This document shows positions 50,589 through 59,807 of a stretch of 64,000 bases of DNA, piece after piece. The notes under the pieces are model-generated. The model searched no databases. It saw nothing but the letters and a program-made list of their open reading frames with translations, and was not told the DNA's origin. The translations under genes and the position numbers were made by a program. The DNA is taken from NCBI GenBank assembly GCA_041685045.1, contig JAWLGP010000005.1:127981-191980 (forward strand), written 5' to 3'. Every line of letters starts with the position of its first letter. Position 1 is the stretch's first letter. Source of the stretch: Thiohalomonas sp041685045 (GTDB lineage Bacteria; Pseudomonadota; Gammaproteobacteria; Thiohalomonadales; Thiohalomonadaceae).

Positions 50589-51998
50589 TCAGCTTGTGCC
50601 GTTCTGACCCACCGGGTCCGTTTCGGCACACGCCTCGTCCAGGTAGCGGTAGAGCGTGCGCCGGCCGATCCCGAGCACCTGGGCGGCCTGGCGCTTGTTG
50701 CCGCCGACCCGCTCCAGCACGTGATGCACATAGCGCAGTTCCAGTTCGCGCAGGGGCGGCAGTTCGCCCGCGCCGCTCAGGGCGAAGCCGGTGCCGGGGG
50801 TGCCCGGTGCCGGGCGGCTTCGCCCGATGCGCTCGGGGAGGTCGTCGCTGACGATCTCCCCGGAGCGGCAGAAGGCGGCCGCCCGCTCGATGGCGTTGGA
50901 GAGCTCGCGGACATTGCCGGGGAAGGTGTAGGCGCGCAGGCGCGCCAGCGCCTCCGGGGCGATCGTCTCGACACGGTGGGACGAGGCCGCGCCGTGGCGG
51001 GCAATGAAGTGCGCCACCAGCAGGTCGATATCCTCGCCGCGGGCGCGCAGCGGCGGTACCGCCAGGGTGAAGGTCTCAAGGCGGTAGAACAGGTCGGCGC
51101 GAAAGCGGCCCGCCGCGATGCCCGTCTCGAGGTCGCGGTTGGTCGCCGCCAGCACGCGCACGTCCAGGCGGCGCTCCCGGTTCTCTCCCACCGGCCGGAT
51201 TTGCCCGTCCTGCAGGATGCGCAGCAGCTTCGACTGCATGGCGGCGGGCATCTCCCCGATCTCGTCGAGCAGCAGGGTGCCGCCTTCGGCCTCGGCGAAC
51301 AGCCCCTTGCGGGCCCGCTGGGCGCCGGTGAAGGCGCCGGCGGCGTGTCCGAACAACTCGCTCTCCAGCAGTTCGGCGGGGATCCCGGCGCAGTTGACGG
51401 CGACGAACGGGCCGGCGCTCCGCTCGCTCTCGGCGTGCAGGGCACGCGCCACCAGCTCCTTGCCTACGCCGCTCTCGCCGAGGATCAGTACGGGGCCGGC
51501 GGCCCGAGCCACCCGCCGGATCTGCTCGAACAGCCGGCGCATCGGCGCACTCTTGCCGATCAGACCGTGAAAATCGCTCGCATCGAGCAGGCTCCGGTAG
51601 CACGCGAGCTGGCGTCGCAGCGCGTGCCGCTCAAGGGTGCGCTCGACGCTGAGTTGCAGGTGATCGAGGCGCAGCGGCTTGGTCAGAAAATCGTCCGCGC
51701 CGCGCTTGAGGGCGGCGACCGCCTGCTCGATCGTGCCGAAGGCGGTGATGACGATAAATCCGGGTCGTAGCGGCAATTCGGGCAAGGCATCGAGCAGCGC
51801 CATCCCGTCCTCCCCCGGCAGGCGCAGGTCGCTGATCACCAGGGCCGGTGGCCGCTCGCGGAGCCGCCGCCGCGCCTCCGGCACGTCCGCCGCCTCGACC
51901 ACCTCGTAGCCGGCCTCCTCCAGCTCCTCGCGGATCAGCTCCCGCAGGCCGGTGTCGTCTTCCACCACCAGGACGGCGATCGCTTCATGGTGCGGCAT
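50589..51998 (-). CDS. NtrC-family sigma-54-dependent response regulator
   Basis: A 469-residue activator. Receiver domain with Asp57 (VISDLRLPGEDG), AAA+ domain with Walker A GESGVGKE, the sigma-54 contact loop GAFTGA, Walker B LLDEIGEM, and a C-terminal Fis-type helix-turn-helix (NKRQAAQVLGIGRRTLYRYL). It overlaps the kinase gene by 14 nt. Its presumed targets are the flanking -24/-12 promoters. Confidence 0.95.
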   Translation of the reverse strand: MPHHEAIAVLVVEDDTGLRELIREELEEAGYEVVEAADVPEARRRLRERPPALVISDLRLPGEDGMALLDALPELPLRPGFIVITAFGTIEQAVAALKRGADDFLTKPLRLDHLQLSVERTLERHALRRQLACYRSLLDASDFHGLIGKSAPMRRLFEQIRRVARAAGPVLILGESGVGKELVARALHAESERSAGPFVAVNCAGIPAELLESELFGHAAGAFTGAQRARKGLFAEAEGGTLLLDEIGEMPAAMQSKLLRILQDGQIRPVGENRERRLDVRVLAATNRDLETGIAAGRFRADLFYRLETFTLAVPPLRARGEDIDLLVAHFIARHGAASSHRVETIAPEALARLRAYTFPGNVRELSNAIERAAAFCRSGEIVSDDLPERIGRSRPAPGTPGTGFALSGAGELPPLRELELRYVHHVLERVGGNKRQAAQVLGIGRRTLYRYLDEACAETDPVGQNGTS

Positions 51999-53478
51999 TG
52001 GATGTCTCCTGCTCCGGGGGCAGCACGATCTGGAAGCGGGCCCCTCCCAGCGTCGAGCGCCCCACCTCGATGCGTCCACCGTGGTCGGCCACGGCGGCAT
52101 GGGCGATGGCCAGCCCGAGACCACTGCCCTGACCGACCGGTTTGGTGGTGAAGAACGGTTCGAACAGGTGGGGGCGCAGCGGCGGGTCGACGCCGGGGCC
52201 GTCATCGTCGACCCAATAGCGGTACCCGCCCTCGGCGTCCGGCCCGGCACCGGCCGCAACCCGGCTGGCGGCGGCCTGCGCCGCGTTGCGCAGCAGATTG
52301 CCGAGCGCCTGTTCGATACGCGCGGCGTCGATGTCCAACACCGTGCCCGGCTCCACCACCGTCGATTCGACCCTGATCGCGCCCGCTTCGCCGCTCTCCG
52401 CCAACTGGCGCAGGGCGGTGTGGAGCGGGCGGTCGGCCGGCATTCGGGTCCGGCAGATCGGGTTGGCCTGGCCGAAATCGAGCAGCTGACGGATGATCCG
52501 CTCCATCCGACCGGCCTCACGCCGGATGCTCTCCAGCGCCTGCCGCGCGGGCTGCGGCAGGTCGTCCCGGCGCAGCATGCGCAGGGCCTTGCCGTCCACG
52601 GTGCTCAAAGGGCTGCCGAGCTCATGGGCGACGCCGGCGGCCAGCTGCCCCAGTGCCGCCATCTTTTCGGCCTGGTGCAGGCGTTCGGTCAACTGTGCCT
52701 CCCTCTGCCGCTGTTCGGCCAACAGGCGGTGGGAGCGCGAGATCGCCTCGAGCATCTGGTTCAAGCCGGAGGCGAGGGTGCGCAGTTCGCGTGGGCCGCG
52801 GGGTGTCAGCCGATGCGCCCAGTCGCCGGCCTCCACCTGGCCGAAGCCCTGCTCCATGCGTTGCAGGTGGCGCCCCACCGCCCAGCGGTGGCCGAGCACG
52901 ACGATCAGCGCCAGGGTCAGGCCGGTGGCCAGGAATAGGCCCAGGGTGCGCCCCCGAACCGCCTCCAGATAGCGGTCGAAGTCGCTGCCGCGGCGGGTCA
53001 CCTGCAACAGCCCGTTGATTCGGCCGCCATCGTCGGTGAGCGGCACGAAGTAGGAGAACACCCGTTCGTCGCCCGCCCGGCCGAACTCTCCCTGACGCTC
53101 GCCGCGACTGGCGATGCGGGCGGCGCGATCACTGCCGGTGGAGGCGGTCGGGGCACCACTGGCTGCGATCGGCTCGCCCTCGGCGTCGTAGACGTAGACA
53201 CCATAGACCCGGTCGATGCTGAACGCTGAATCGAGCGCCTGCTGTACGGTGCGCTCGTAACCGCGATCCAGCGCGTGGCTCAGGGGCAGGCGAATGGCGC
53301 GGGCGATGAGCTCGATGTCCTTCTGCATCCGCGCCTCGGTGCGGCGTTCGAGTAGGTCGAGGCTGTACCAGCCGCTTGCCGCCGTGGCGGCGAGGAACGG
53401 CAGCAGTACCGACCCCACGAGGGTGGCGCGCAACGACGGCGGCCAGCGGTTCAGCAAATGAAAGAAATACTGGCGCAT
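51985..53478 (-). CDS. Sensor histidine kinase partner of the NtrC-type regulator
   Basis: A 497-residue inner-membrane kinase. The first helix is at 17-38, a periplasmic domain of about 140 residues follows (with the segment IDRVYGVYVYDAEGEPI), and the second helix is near 182-200. HAMP, HisKA with H-box GVAHELGSPLSTV, and HATPase with NLLRNAAQAA and GQGSGLGLAIAH come next. The periplasmic sensor has no recognised ligand. It is the first gene of the two-gene operon. Confidence 0.93.
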   Translation of the reverse strand: MRQYFFHLLNRWPPSLRATLVGSVLLPFLAATAASGWYSLDLLERRTEARMQKDIELIARAIRLPLSHALDRGYERTVQQALDSAFSIDRVYGVYVYDAEGEPIAASGAPTASTGSDRAARIASRGERQGEFGRAGDERVFSYFVPLTDDGGRINGLLQVTRRGSDFDRYLEAVRGRTLGLFLATGLTLALIVVLGHRWAVGRHLQRMEQGFGQVEAGDWAHRLTPRGPRELRTLASGLNQMLEAISRSHRLLAEQRQREAQLTERLHQAEKMAALGQLAAGVAHELGSPLSTVDGKALRMLRRDDLPQPARQALESIRREAGRMERIIRQLLDFGQANPICRTRMPADRPLHTALRQLAESGEAGAIRVESTVVEPGTVLDIDAARIEQALGNLLRNAAQAAASRVAAGAGPDAEGGYRYWVDDDGPGVDPPLRPHLFEPFFTTKPVGQGSGLGLAIAHAAVADHGGRIEVGRSTLGGARFQIVLPPEQETSNAAP

Positions 53479-53556
53479 GGGTCAAGATGACACATAGAGG
53501 TGGCACAGTTCGCGAATGAGGGCACGCTCCTTCCCGCCTGCGGTGCGCTCGGCAGG

Positions 53557-53573
53557 GCGGCCCGGGATTTGCT
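53557..53573 (+). promoter_or_regulatory. Sigma-54-like promoter of the small exported protein gene
   Basis: GCGGCCCGGGATTTGCT: GG (53559-53560) and GC (53571-53572) have the exact 10-nt spacing, with TTTGCT at -12. The -24 side is CGGCCC against TGGCAC (two mismatches). A start near 53584 leaves a 27-nt leader before ATG 53611, the same as for the DUF4168 gene. Confidence 0.55.
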
Positions 53574-53610
53574 TTAGGTTCTGTCGAGCAATTTGCATAC
53601 CGGAGCGCAG

Positions 53611-53961
53611 ATGAAAGCAATCATGGGTTTTCTGGTCTCGATTTTTGCCGGGAGCGCGGCGGCCGAAGGGTGCCTACGGCTGGTCGATAGCGGTTTCGAG
53701 GCGCAGGCAGACGACATATCCGTCTCCCGCGTCGAATGGCGGGCGCAACTCGAAAACCGTTGCGATGCCCCCTACGACGCCGATCTCACCATTCGCTTTC
53801 TCGATGGCGACGGCGAGTCGGTCTATGAGGTGCGCGACCTGGTGACGGTGCCCATCGGTGGGCGGGCGCAGGCGGGCAACCGGATTTATATGCCGCAATA
53901 CTATAAAGAATTGATGGTGCGCTTGGCCATCGAGGTGGAGGAGCGCAGGCGGCCGTTTTGA
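53611..53961 (+). CDS. Small exported protein of unknown family
   Basis: A 116-residue protein. A signal peptide (MKAIMGFLVSIFAGSAAA) is cleaved before EGCLRLVDSGF. The mature part has a beta-sandwich pattern (VSRVEWRAQLENRCDAPYDADLTIRFLDGDGESVYEVRDLVTV) and a Cys pair (EGC and NRC) that may form a disulfide. GGAGCG upstream is a ribosome site. It is divergent from the histidine kinase, and the sigma-54-like promoter suggests co-regulation with the DUF4168 gene. No family recognised. Confidence 0.75.
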   Translation: MKAIMGFLVSIFAGSAAAEGCLRLVDSGFEAQADDISVSRVEWRAQLENRCDAPYDADLTIRFLDGDGESVYEVRDLVTVPIGGRAQAGNRIYMPQYYKELMVRLAIEVEERRRPF

Positions 53962-54298
53962 GGCGTCTGACGGCCGTAAGGGATTGACGAGCGTGCAGCT
54001 CAGCCGCCGCGGGTCTCATGGCATGGGAAAACCTACGCTCGTCGTGCCTAAGCCTCCGTCCTTAGAGCGTGGAGAAAATCTGGCGCATACATTTAAAAGC
54101 ACCGGCGACAGGATTCGAAGGTGTGGACGGAGAATCGGCGAACGTTAACACCGAACGTCTGCTTCGGGTCGAGAGCAGAGACCAAACCGGAATCGGCCAG
54201 AACCCGTCATTCCCGCGAAGGCGGGAATCCACAGGTCACCCCATTGGCAACCACCAGCAAAACCGTGAAGGCTATCGGCATAACCGGAGGTGCGAGCC
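53962..54298. other. Non-coding stretch with repeat debris
   Basis: No convincing gene. The only recognisable item is a CCCGCGAAGGCGGG hairpin at 54205-54230. Sequences such as CGAACGTCTGCTTCGGGTCG (54153-54172) resemble interspersed repeats. Any short ORFs here lack start-site support. Confidence 0.6.
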
Positions 54299-54447
54299 CT
54301 AAAAGGCAATCTCGGGATAAAGGTCCCTCCACTCTGGATCGCCTTTCTCGATCAATGCCAGCTTCCAGGTACGATTCCATTTCTTGAGCCGCTTCTCGCG
54401 CATAATCGCGCCGACCATGTCATCGTGTAGCTCGAAATACACTAACG
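54299..54447 (-). pseudogene. GIY-YIG nuclease, C-terminal remnant
   Basis: Minus-strand translation ending at the TAG 54299-54301 gives LVYFELHDDMVGAI, MREKRLKKWNRTWKLAL and IEKGDPEWRDLYPEIAF. These are the C-terminal half of small GIY-YIG endonucleases (UPF0213-like). The N-terminal half with the GIY and YIG motifs and the start codon are missing; upstream DNA is unrelated. It is flanked by the repeat copies at 54205 and 54591. Confidence 0.8.
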
Positions 54448-54590
54448 TATTTCGAAACCGTATCCATGTGGTCGGCTTTCGATAGGTTCATTCTGAAAGG
54501 GATCAATCGGGCGTTCGTTCGGTGGTCGTTTGGGCATCGTGGCCCGAGTGGGCGGGTGCGAGGTTCCGTAGGTGTCGGTGCCCAGTGTCC

Positions 54591-54614
54591 GGATTCCCGC
54601 TTCGCGGGAATGAC
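54591..54614. repeat. CCCGC-TTCGCGGG repeat copy
   Basis: GGATTCCCGCTTCGCGGGAA is followed by TGAC. Third copy of the family at 27640 and 54205. The surrounding DNA, 54448-54813, contains no other credible gene. Confidence 0.8.
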
Positions 54615-54813
54615 GGGTGCGGGTCGGAATCGGAGATTCCTTAGCCCTCCAAAGGAGCAGACTTTCCAACGACCGTTGCCGACAGGCATTTACGACTGGT
54701 GGAAAAGGCCATGCGCAGTCATTGCGTAACCAAGACGCAGAAAAAGCCCGGGTAACACGGAAGCCCAGAGACAGGTAAGTGCTGCGGTGGCCCGGCCCGG
54801 AATGGGAGTTCCA

Positions 54814-56223
54814 TCAGTAGACCACTAGCGCCCATTCGGACTGTCTGGGCAGTTCCAGTGTTCCACTACTCGGTGCCGCGTATTCGAGTTCATGGTAGGG
54901 CTGGTGGATATCGACAGCCACGATCTTGCGCCATGCATCTTGGCGTTCGAATACCAACGCTGCCGTCGATGGTGTCTTGCAGATGGTGTAGTCGCCCTTC
55001 AGGCAATGGAGCCCCGGGGCGATTGGCTTGGAGACCTCCAGAGCCAGATGGAAGTAGTTGTCCACGAAGCGACGGTAAGTCTTGATTTTGTGATTGATGG
55101 CATAGGGAAGCGAGTACTCGGAGTCGACATCTTTTTTCCCCCAGATGTTGGCGACCCCTCCGGCCAGAAGTGAGTCCCACAAACCCGTCAGGGTCAACGC
55201 TTCGGTGTAGTCCTTTTCGGGATAGTTCGACGGTTCGCGGATGCGAAACCTGTCTTCGGAAAAGGCCGGCTTGCCGGCACGCGAATGTTCGAGGTGTTGC
55301 ACGTAGTCCTGGTAGGTTGGACGGTGCCACTCCCAGGAAGAGTAATCGAGGTCTTCACTCAACGCTTGATACCGGTTCTTTTCGCCTCTCGCGCCGACAA
55401 GGTGCCGATAGGATGAGTGGCGATTCAAAGTGGCGCGAAACTGCTCGACCTCGCTGGCGCTGGCCCATTCGTGCAAATCGAATCCATAACCGACGCTCCA
55501 GCCCGGTATCGGTGAGAGTCTCGCGGCCAGCTCCAGATAAAGCCTGCGGACGTCCTGGCCATAGGTGTCGGGCGTTTGGTTTCGTTGGGCATCGCCCCAC
55601 ACCCAGAAATGCGTCGTTCCCCCCGCTCGGTAGGTTTTCAACACCACCGCTTCGAAGTAGCCGGGGTTCTTCAGGAAGTCCCGCAGGTTGGTGATGTGGA
55701 AGCCGGTGAAGCCATGGCCGTCGATGAACTCGCGTATGCCGGCATCCAGATCGGGGGCATCGTACATGACCCACTGCGGAACGTAGGCGCGGCCGGTCGC
55801 GGTGCGGACCCATTTTTTGTCGCGTCCGGCGCTGAACCCCTGCGCATATTCGGGACGCTCGTCGGTGATGGTGATCTGGCCGCCGGTGCTGAATTGCCAT
55901 GTCCCTTGCTTTGTCGGGGCGAAACGGAACCAGGTCCTGGCATTGTCGCGGAAGGTCAGGGTCCGGTGTCGGTCGCCATCTTCGTGGGTGATCCATACCG
56001 GCTCGTGTTCACCGATCGAACTTGTGACTTCGACCTCGTAACACTCCCAAACAGGCTTGTGTACACTCTCTTCGGGCAGGCAACGCTCGAAGTACTCTGT
56101 GTTCAATGAGGCCGCGTGATCGACACTCGGCGTTCGTTTCAGAAGGGCGCTGAAGTCGACATATGTGTGCGCGATATAGACCAGCGATAGTGTGCCGATC
56201 AGTAACAAAGGTCGTTTCATCAC
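54814..56223 (-). CDS. Exported glycoside-hydrolase-like protein (DUF5060/DUF4038 type)
   Basis: A 469-residue protein with an N-terminal membrane anchor or signal peptide (MKRPLLLIGTLSLVYIAHTY). The first domain (EPVWITHEDGDRHRTLTF, then WFRFAPTKQGTWQFST) resembles the beta-sandwich DUF5060. The middle is TIM-barrel-like, with GHGFTGFHITNLRDFL and SLLAGGVANIWGKKD, the latter resembling the GGxx(N/H)xxG site of DUF4038-type enzymes. It is the last gene of the eight-gene operon, 8 nt after the flippase-like gene. It may trim or degrade the glycan made by the cluster. Confidence 0.6.
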   Translation of the reverse strand: MMKRPLLLIGTLSLVYIAHTYVDFSALLKRTPSVDHAASLNTEYFERCLPEESVHKPVWECYEVEVTSSIGEHEPVWITHEDGDRHRTLTFRDNARTWFRFAPTKQGTWQFSTGGQITITDERPEYAQGFSAGRDKKWVRTATGRAYVPQWVMYDAPDLDAGIREFIDGHGFTGFHITNLRDFLKNPGYFEAVVLKTYRAGGTTHFWVWGDAQRNQTPDTYGQDVRRLYLELAARLSPIPGWSVGYGFDLHEWASASEVEQFRATLNRHSSYRHLVGARGEKNRYQALSEDLDYSSWEWHRPTYQDYVQHLEHSRAGKPAFSEDRFRIREPSNYPEKDYTEALTLTGLWDSLLAGGVANIWGKKDVDSEYSLPYAINHKIKTYRRFVDNYFHLALEVSKPIAPGLHCLKGDYTICKTPSTAALVFERQDAWRKIVAVDIHQPYHELEYAAPSSGTLELPRQSEWALVVY

Positions 56224-56231
56224 TCGAGCGG

Positions 56232-57260
56232 CTATTTCGAAGTGGCTCTGGATTTGGCGACCTCATAGGGAGAAGGGTGCTGGTCCCTTTGCGCCGCAAA
56301 CAGGAGACCGCCGGTCCCGCCCACCAGAAGCGTTTTCAGGCGCATCAACAGCGCGGTCGAGATCGCTGCCGCGGGACTGAGGCCGTATATTCCCAAAATG
56401 AACACGTAGGCAAACTCCATCAACCCGATGCCGCCGATGGAGACAGGCAGGTTCATGATGAACATAATCAGCGGAACCGCCGAGGCCATGTCGGCAAGAC
56501 GGACTTCGGGCGCAAATACCAGCGCACTCACCCATACGTTGATGATGGCGAAGAAATAGAAGGCCAGCGAATTGACTGTCGCCAGTACCAGACTGCCGAT
56601 GCTGTCCCGAAAGCCGAGGAGTGCATTCCTGAACTTGGCCAGTTTGGAGCAGACGGACTCGCCGAGTGAGCCGAACCGACCGATGAAACCGTGCAGCACC
56701 CCGAAGCAGCGGTCACTCAGCAAAGTGCCCAAGCCAGCGAGCAAAATCGCCATGGCTAAGGCCGTGGCCGGAAGCAGCCAATTCGTGTCGGCGATATCGC
56801 CCACCACGTATACGACCGATATGAGCGTCAGTACCAGGAGAACGAACAAGCCGGAGAAACGTTCGACGAATACCACGGCCGCCGATTCGGCCGGCTGGCC
56901 CGTGAGTTTGCCTTGCAGATGAATCCGGATCACGTCGCCGCCGAAGCTGCTGGGTAACAGCAGGTTGAAAAATCGGCCGATCAGATAGATCTTGAACAGC
57001 TGACCGAGGGTGGTGGTCAAGTTGCGCGCACGCGAGAGAAAATACCATTTGATGCTGCTCACGTAATCGATGAAAAACGCATAAACGACGGCGAAGCAGA
57101 GTAGCCAGCGATCGGCGCTGGCGAAGGTCTGGCCCAGATTGTTCCAACCGTCTCGGGAATAGAGTCCCGCCGAGTACAATACGTACGCTAAAAGAGCGAG
57201 CGTCAGTGTCACCTTGACGAGACGCATGACTCCCGGCTTTCGAGTGCTACTGGGCGACAT
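56232..57260 (-). CDS. Lysylphosphatidylglycerol-synthase-like flippase membrane protein (UPF0104)
   Basis: A 342-residue inner-membrane protein with eight or more helices. The UPF0104/LPG synthase TM pattern appears in FFNLLLPSSFGGDVIRIHLQ and RFSGLFVLLVLTLISVVYVV, and NLPVSIGGIGLMEFAYVFI. It lacks the cytoplasmic acyl-transferase domain of MprF, so it is a stand-alone flippase-like unit for glycolipid or polyprenyl-linked sugars. It overlaps the GlpD-like gene by 14 nt. Confidence 0.85.
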   Translation of the reverse strand: MSPSSTRKPGVMRLVKVTLTLALLAYVLYSAGLYSRDGWNNLGQTFASADRWLLCFAVVYAFFIDYVSSIKWYFLSRARNLTTTLGQLFKIYLIGRFFNLLLPSSFGGDVIRIHLQGKLTGQPAESAAVVFVERFSGLFVLLVLTLISVVYVVGDIADTNWLLPATALAMAILLAGLGTLLSDRCFGVLHGFIGRFGSLGESVCSKLAKFRNALLGFRDSIGSLVLATVNSLAFYFFAIINVWVSALVFAPEVRLADMASAVPLIMFIMNLPVSIGGIGLMEFAYVFILGIYGLSPAAAISTALLMRLKTLLVGGTGGLLFAAQRDQHPSPYEVAKSRATSK

Positions 57261-58917
57261 AGGGATCCCAACGATAGCCCGCCTTCAGATCCGCGATCTC
57301 GCTGGCGATTTTTTGGCTTTCCCAACCCAGTTCCTCCGCCATCAACTCCGCGCATGCGTTTAGGGCGGTGTCCGAAGGCATCTTGAGCGATCCCATATCC
57401 GTTCGGCGAAGCACCACGTCGGACAGTCGATGGACCTTTTCATGCCGGCAGGCATGGACGATTTCCGCCTTCAGGATCTGCGTATCGGGCAGACACTCTG
57501 CCAGCGCCGGGTCTTCCTCGGCCAATCGCAGGATATCGACATAGCGCGCACCGTAGTTGTCCACCAGGCGTTCGACCGTGGTTTGATCGTATGAGGTATG
57601 CCTGTTCAGTGCCTCGGTCCGAAATTCGGACCAATAGCGAATATCACCGCCCCATAACGGCACCGCGTGGGTCTTCGATGGCGTGCAGGTGCCCTTTAGG
57701 TGTCGTTCCACGAGATCAATCGTCTTCTTCGCGACGTCCCGTGATGTGGTGAACTTGACGCCGGCGACACTGATCAGACCGGCCACACCGTCTTCGGCTT
57801 GGTGATCGATGATTTTGTAGTGCTTGAGGGGGGCCGCAGACCCTTTCTCTTCGGCCGGGATGATGCCCCACAGGATATTGACGATATCGCGCCGTTCGAG
57901 CTTCGCCTTCGGATACCCTTCGTTGATTCGCTCGAGATAGGCGGTGATCTCGTCGTCGGTGATCATGACCTTTTCCGGATCGTCGTCACAGGCCAGGTGC
58001 AGAGAGCCGATCAGCGAATGATTTCGCCACGGGATGGCAAACTGGATGCTCGACTTCTTGTTGACGACCGCCTTTTTGTCCTCGTACATCGGTTTGATGC
58101 CGAAGCTGATGGCGTAGCTGTCGGACAACGGGCGGGTGAGCAAACTGAAGGCCTTGGACGCATGTACCTTCGACTTGTTGAACAGGTTGCCTCCCAGCCC
58201 CAGGTCTTTCATCACCCACGGGCCGGTCGCGTTGATAACCATGCGAGCGGGAACGTCGGTGACGGCTCCACTGGTGGTGTCGCGAACCGTAACGCCACTT
58301 ACTCCTTCGTTCGTTCGGTGGAGCTTTTCCACTTCACAATAATTAAAAAACAGGCCGCCGTGTTCCTCGGCATTTCGGAGGAACGAGAACAGCAGTCGCT
58401 CGGTGTTGTGCATCTGACTTTCATACCAGACCACACCGCCGGTCAGACCTTCCGGTTCGATATCGGGCGCGAGCTCCAGAACCCTGTTTCGTCCGATGAT
58501 CTTCGTGCCGGGAATGCGCCGGCTCGGATCTTCGAAGCTCCGGCGGTCCAGGCTGAACACATCGAACAGTTTCATGTAGGTCGACATGGTCTCTATGCCC
58601 TTGATGCCGTGACCGTAGACCGGGAGCAGAAACGGTTGTGGGCGGGCGAGGTGCGGTGCGTTCCGCGTCAGATAGTTTCTTTCGCGAATGGACTCGCGCA
58701 TTCGCCTGAAATCCGCATGTTGCAGGTAACGAAGCCCGCTGTGGGCGATCTTTGCACTCTGCGAAGAGGTATGGGCACCGAAGTCGTCGCGTTCGAAAAG
58801 TGCCACCTTGTAGCCGCGCAATACCGCATCCCAGGCGCAGGTAACCCCGTTGATGCCGCCGCCGATCACGACGATGTCGAATGGTTGCTCGCTCATTTCA
58901 CCGATGTTTCGGTTCAT
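57247..58917 (-). CDS. GlpD-like FAD-dependent glycerol-3-phosphate dehydrogenase/oxidase
   Basis: A 556-residue flavoprotein. The FAD motif VVIGGGINGVTCAWDAVLRG is followed by ERDDFGAHTSSQSAKIAHSGLRYLQ, the GlpD signature region. The C-terminal helical domain (DAO_C) is present. GlpD converts glycerol-3-phosphate to DHAP at the membrane. Placement inside a glycan-type operon is unusual; the substrate could be a glycerol-phosphate-like sugar. ATG 58917 is used, with a GCGGAGCG ribosome site; MSEQ at 58896 is an alternative. Confidence 0.85.
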   Translation of the reverse strand: MNRNIGEMSEQPFDIVVIGGGINGVTCAWDAVLRGYKVALFERDDFGAHTSSQSAKIAHSGLRYLQHADFRRMRESIRERNYLTRNAPHLARPQPFLLPVYGHGIKGIETMSTYMKLFDVFSLDRRSFEDPSRRIPGTKIIGRNRVLELAPDIEPEGLTGGVVWYESQMHNTERLLFSFLRNAEEHGGLFFNYCEVEKLHRTNEGVSGVTVRDTTSGAVTDVPARMVINATGPWVMKDLGLGGNLFNKSKVHASKAFSLLTRPLSDSYAISFGIKPMYEDKKAVVNKKSSIQFAIPWRNHSLIGSLHLACDDDPEKVMITDDEITAYLERINEGYPKAKLERRDIVNILWGIIPAEEKGSAAPLKHYKIIDHQAEDGVAGLISVAGVKFTTSRDVAKKTIDLVERHLKGTCTPSKTHAVPLWGGDIRYWSEFRTEALNRHTSYDQTTVERLVDNYGARYVDILRLAEEDPALAECLPDTQILKAEIVHACRHEKVHRLSDVVLRRTDMGSLKMPSDTALNACAELMAEELGWESQKIASEIADLKAGYRWDPYVAQ

Positions 58918-59006
58918 GGAAAACGCTCCGCTTAAAACTCGGGTAACATTCACCTGCCGCTGTCGTATGCTGCCGAGGTGCGGACGGGCTCTTGAAGACC
59001 GAAGAG

Positions 59007-59768
59007 TTACTGGATATCCGCTTCGGGGGTGCGGCGTTCGATGGACGACTTGACCTTGGCGGGAACTCCCATGGCGACGACGTTCGCCGGCAACGCCCGG
59101 GTGACCACCGACCCCGATCCGATCACCGTGCCAGACCCGACGTGAACACCATCCTGGACCACAACCTTCGAACCCAACCAGCACCCTTTGCCGATGCTGG
59201 TGGCACCTGAACTGCCGCTGCTCTGTTCGGAGAGTGGAACCGGTGAGCGGTAGTCGTACTGACCACCGCTCATGATATGTGCGAAGGCGGCGATCATCGT
59301 TCCGGCACCGATGTGAACCCGGTTCTTGGAATAGATGACGCTGTTCACCCCGCAGTTCACTTTGGCATCGATCTCGATGTCACCATCCTTGCAGTAGATG
59401 ATGGTGTTTCTGCCAATGAACGCGCCTGGCCCGATGTGTATCCCCTGGTTGTGTTCGCCCTTGGCGTCCAACACACAGAAGTCATCGATGATGACGTCGT
59501 CGCCAATGGTTATCTTGTGCGGATGCCTCAGCGTGATGCCTTTGCCGAACACCACATTCTTGCCCACCGACCTGAAGAGCGCTCGGTACAGTTTTCCCCT
59601 CAGGAACAACCCGGGCGCACCACCAAGGTTCGCGCAAAGGAGCGTAATCAGCTCGAACTTGACCAGTTGCCGGAGGCTGTCGCTCCCGGTCGTCAAGAGG
59701 GCATAGACGCGCCACTTCGGTGTTTTGCCCACCCCTAGCAGTGCCTTCACCTTGTAATCGTTCTTCAT
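59007..59768 (-). CDS. Left-handed beta-helix acyltransferase
   Basis: A 253-residue hexapeptide-repeat transferase. Repeats such as GKGITLRHPHKITIGDDVII, HIGPGAFIGRNTIIY and SVVTRALPANVVAMGVPAKV span residues 75-240. It lacks a sugar-recognition domain and is probably an O- or N-acetyltransferase acting on a sugar. It lies 39 nt after the epimerase-like gene. Confidence 0.9.
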   Translation of the reverse strand: MKNDYKVKALLGVGKTPKWRVYALLTTGSDSLRQLVKFELITLLCANLGGAPGLFLRGKLYRALFRSVGKNVVFGKGITLRHPHKITIGDDVIIDDFCVLDAKGEHNQGIHIGPGAFIGRNTIIYCKDGDIEIDAKVNCGVNSVIYSKNRVHIGAGTMIAAFAHIMSGGQYDYRSPVPLSEQSSGSSGATSIGKGCWLGSKVVVQDGVHVGSGTVIGSGSVVTRALPANVVAMGVPAKVKSSIERRTPEADIQ

Positions 59769-59807
59769 GTCACTTCCCTGCTTGCTGGTTGCACTCGACG
59801 CAAAATC

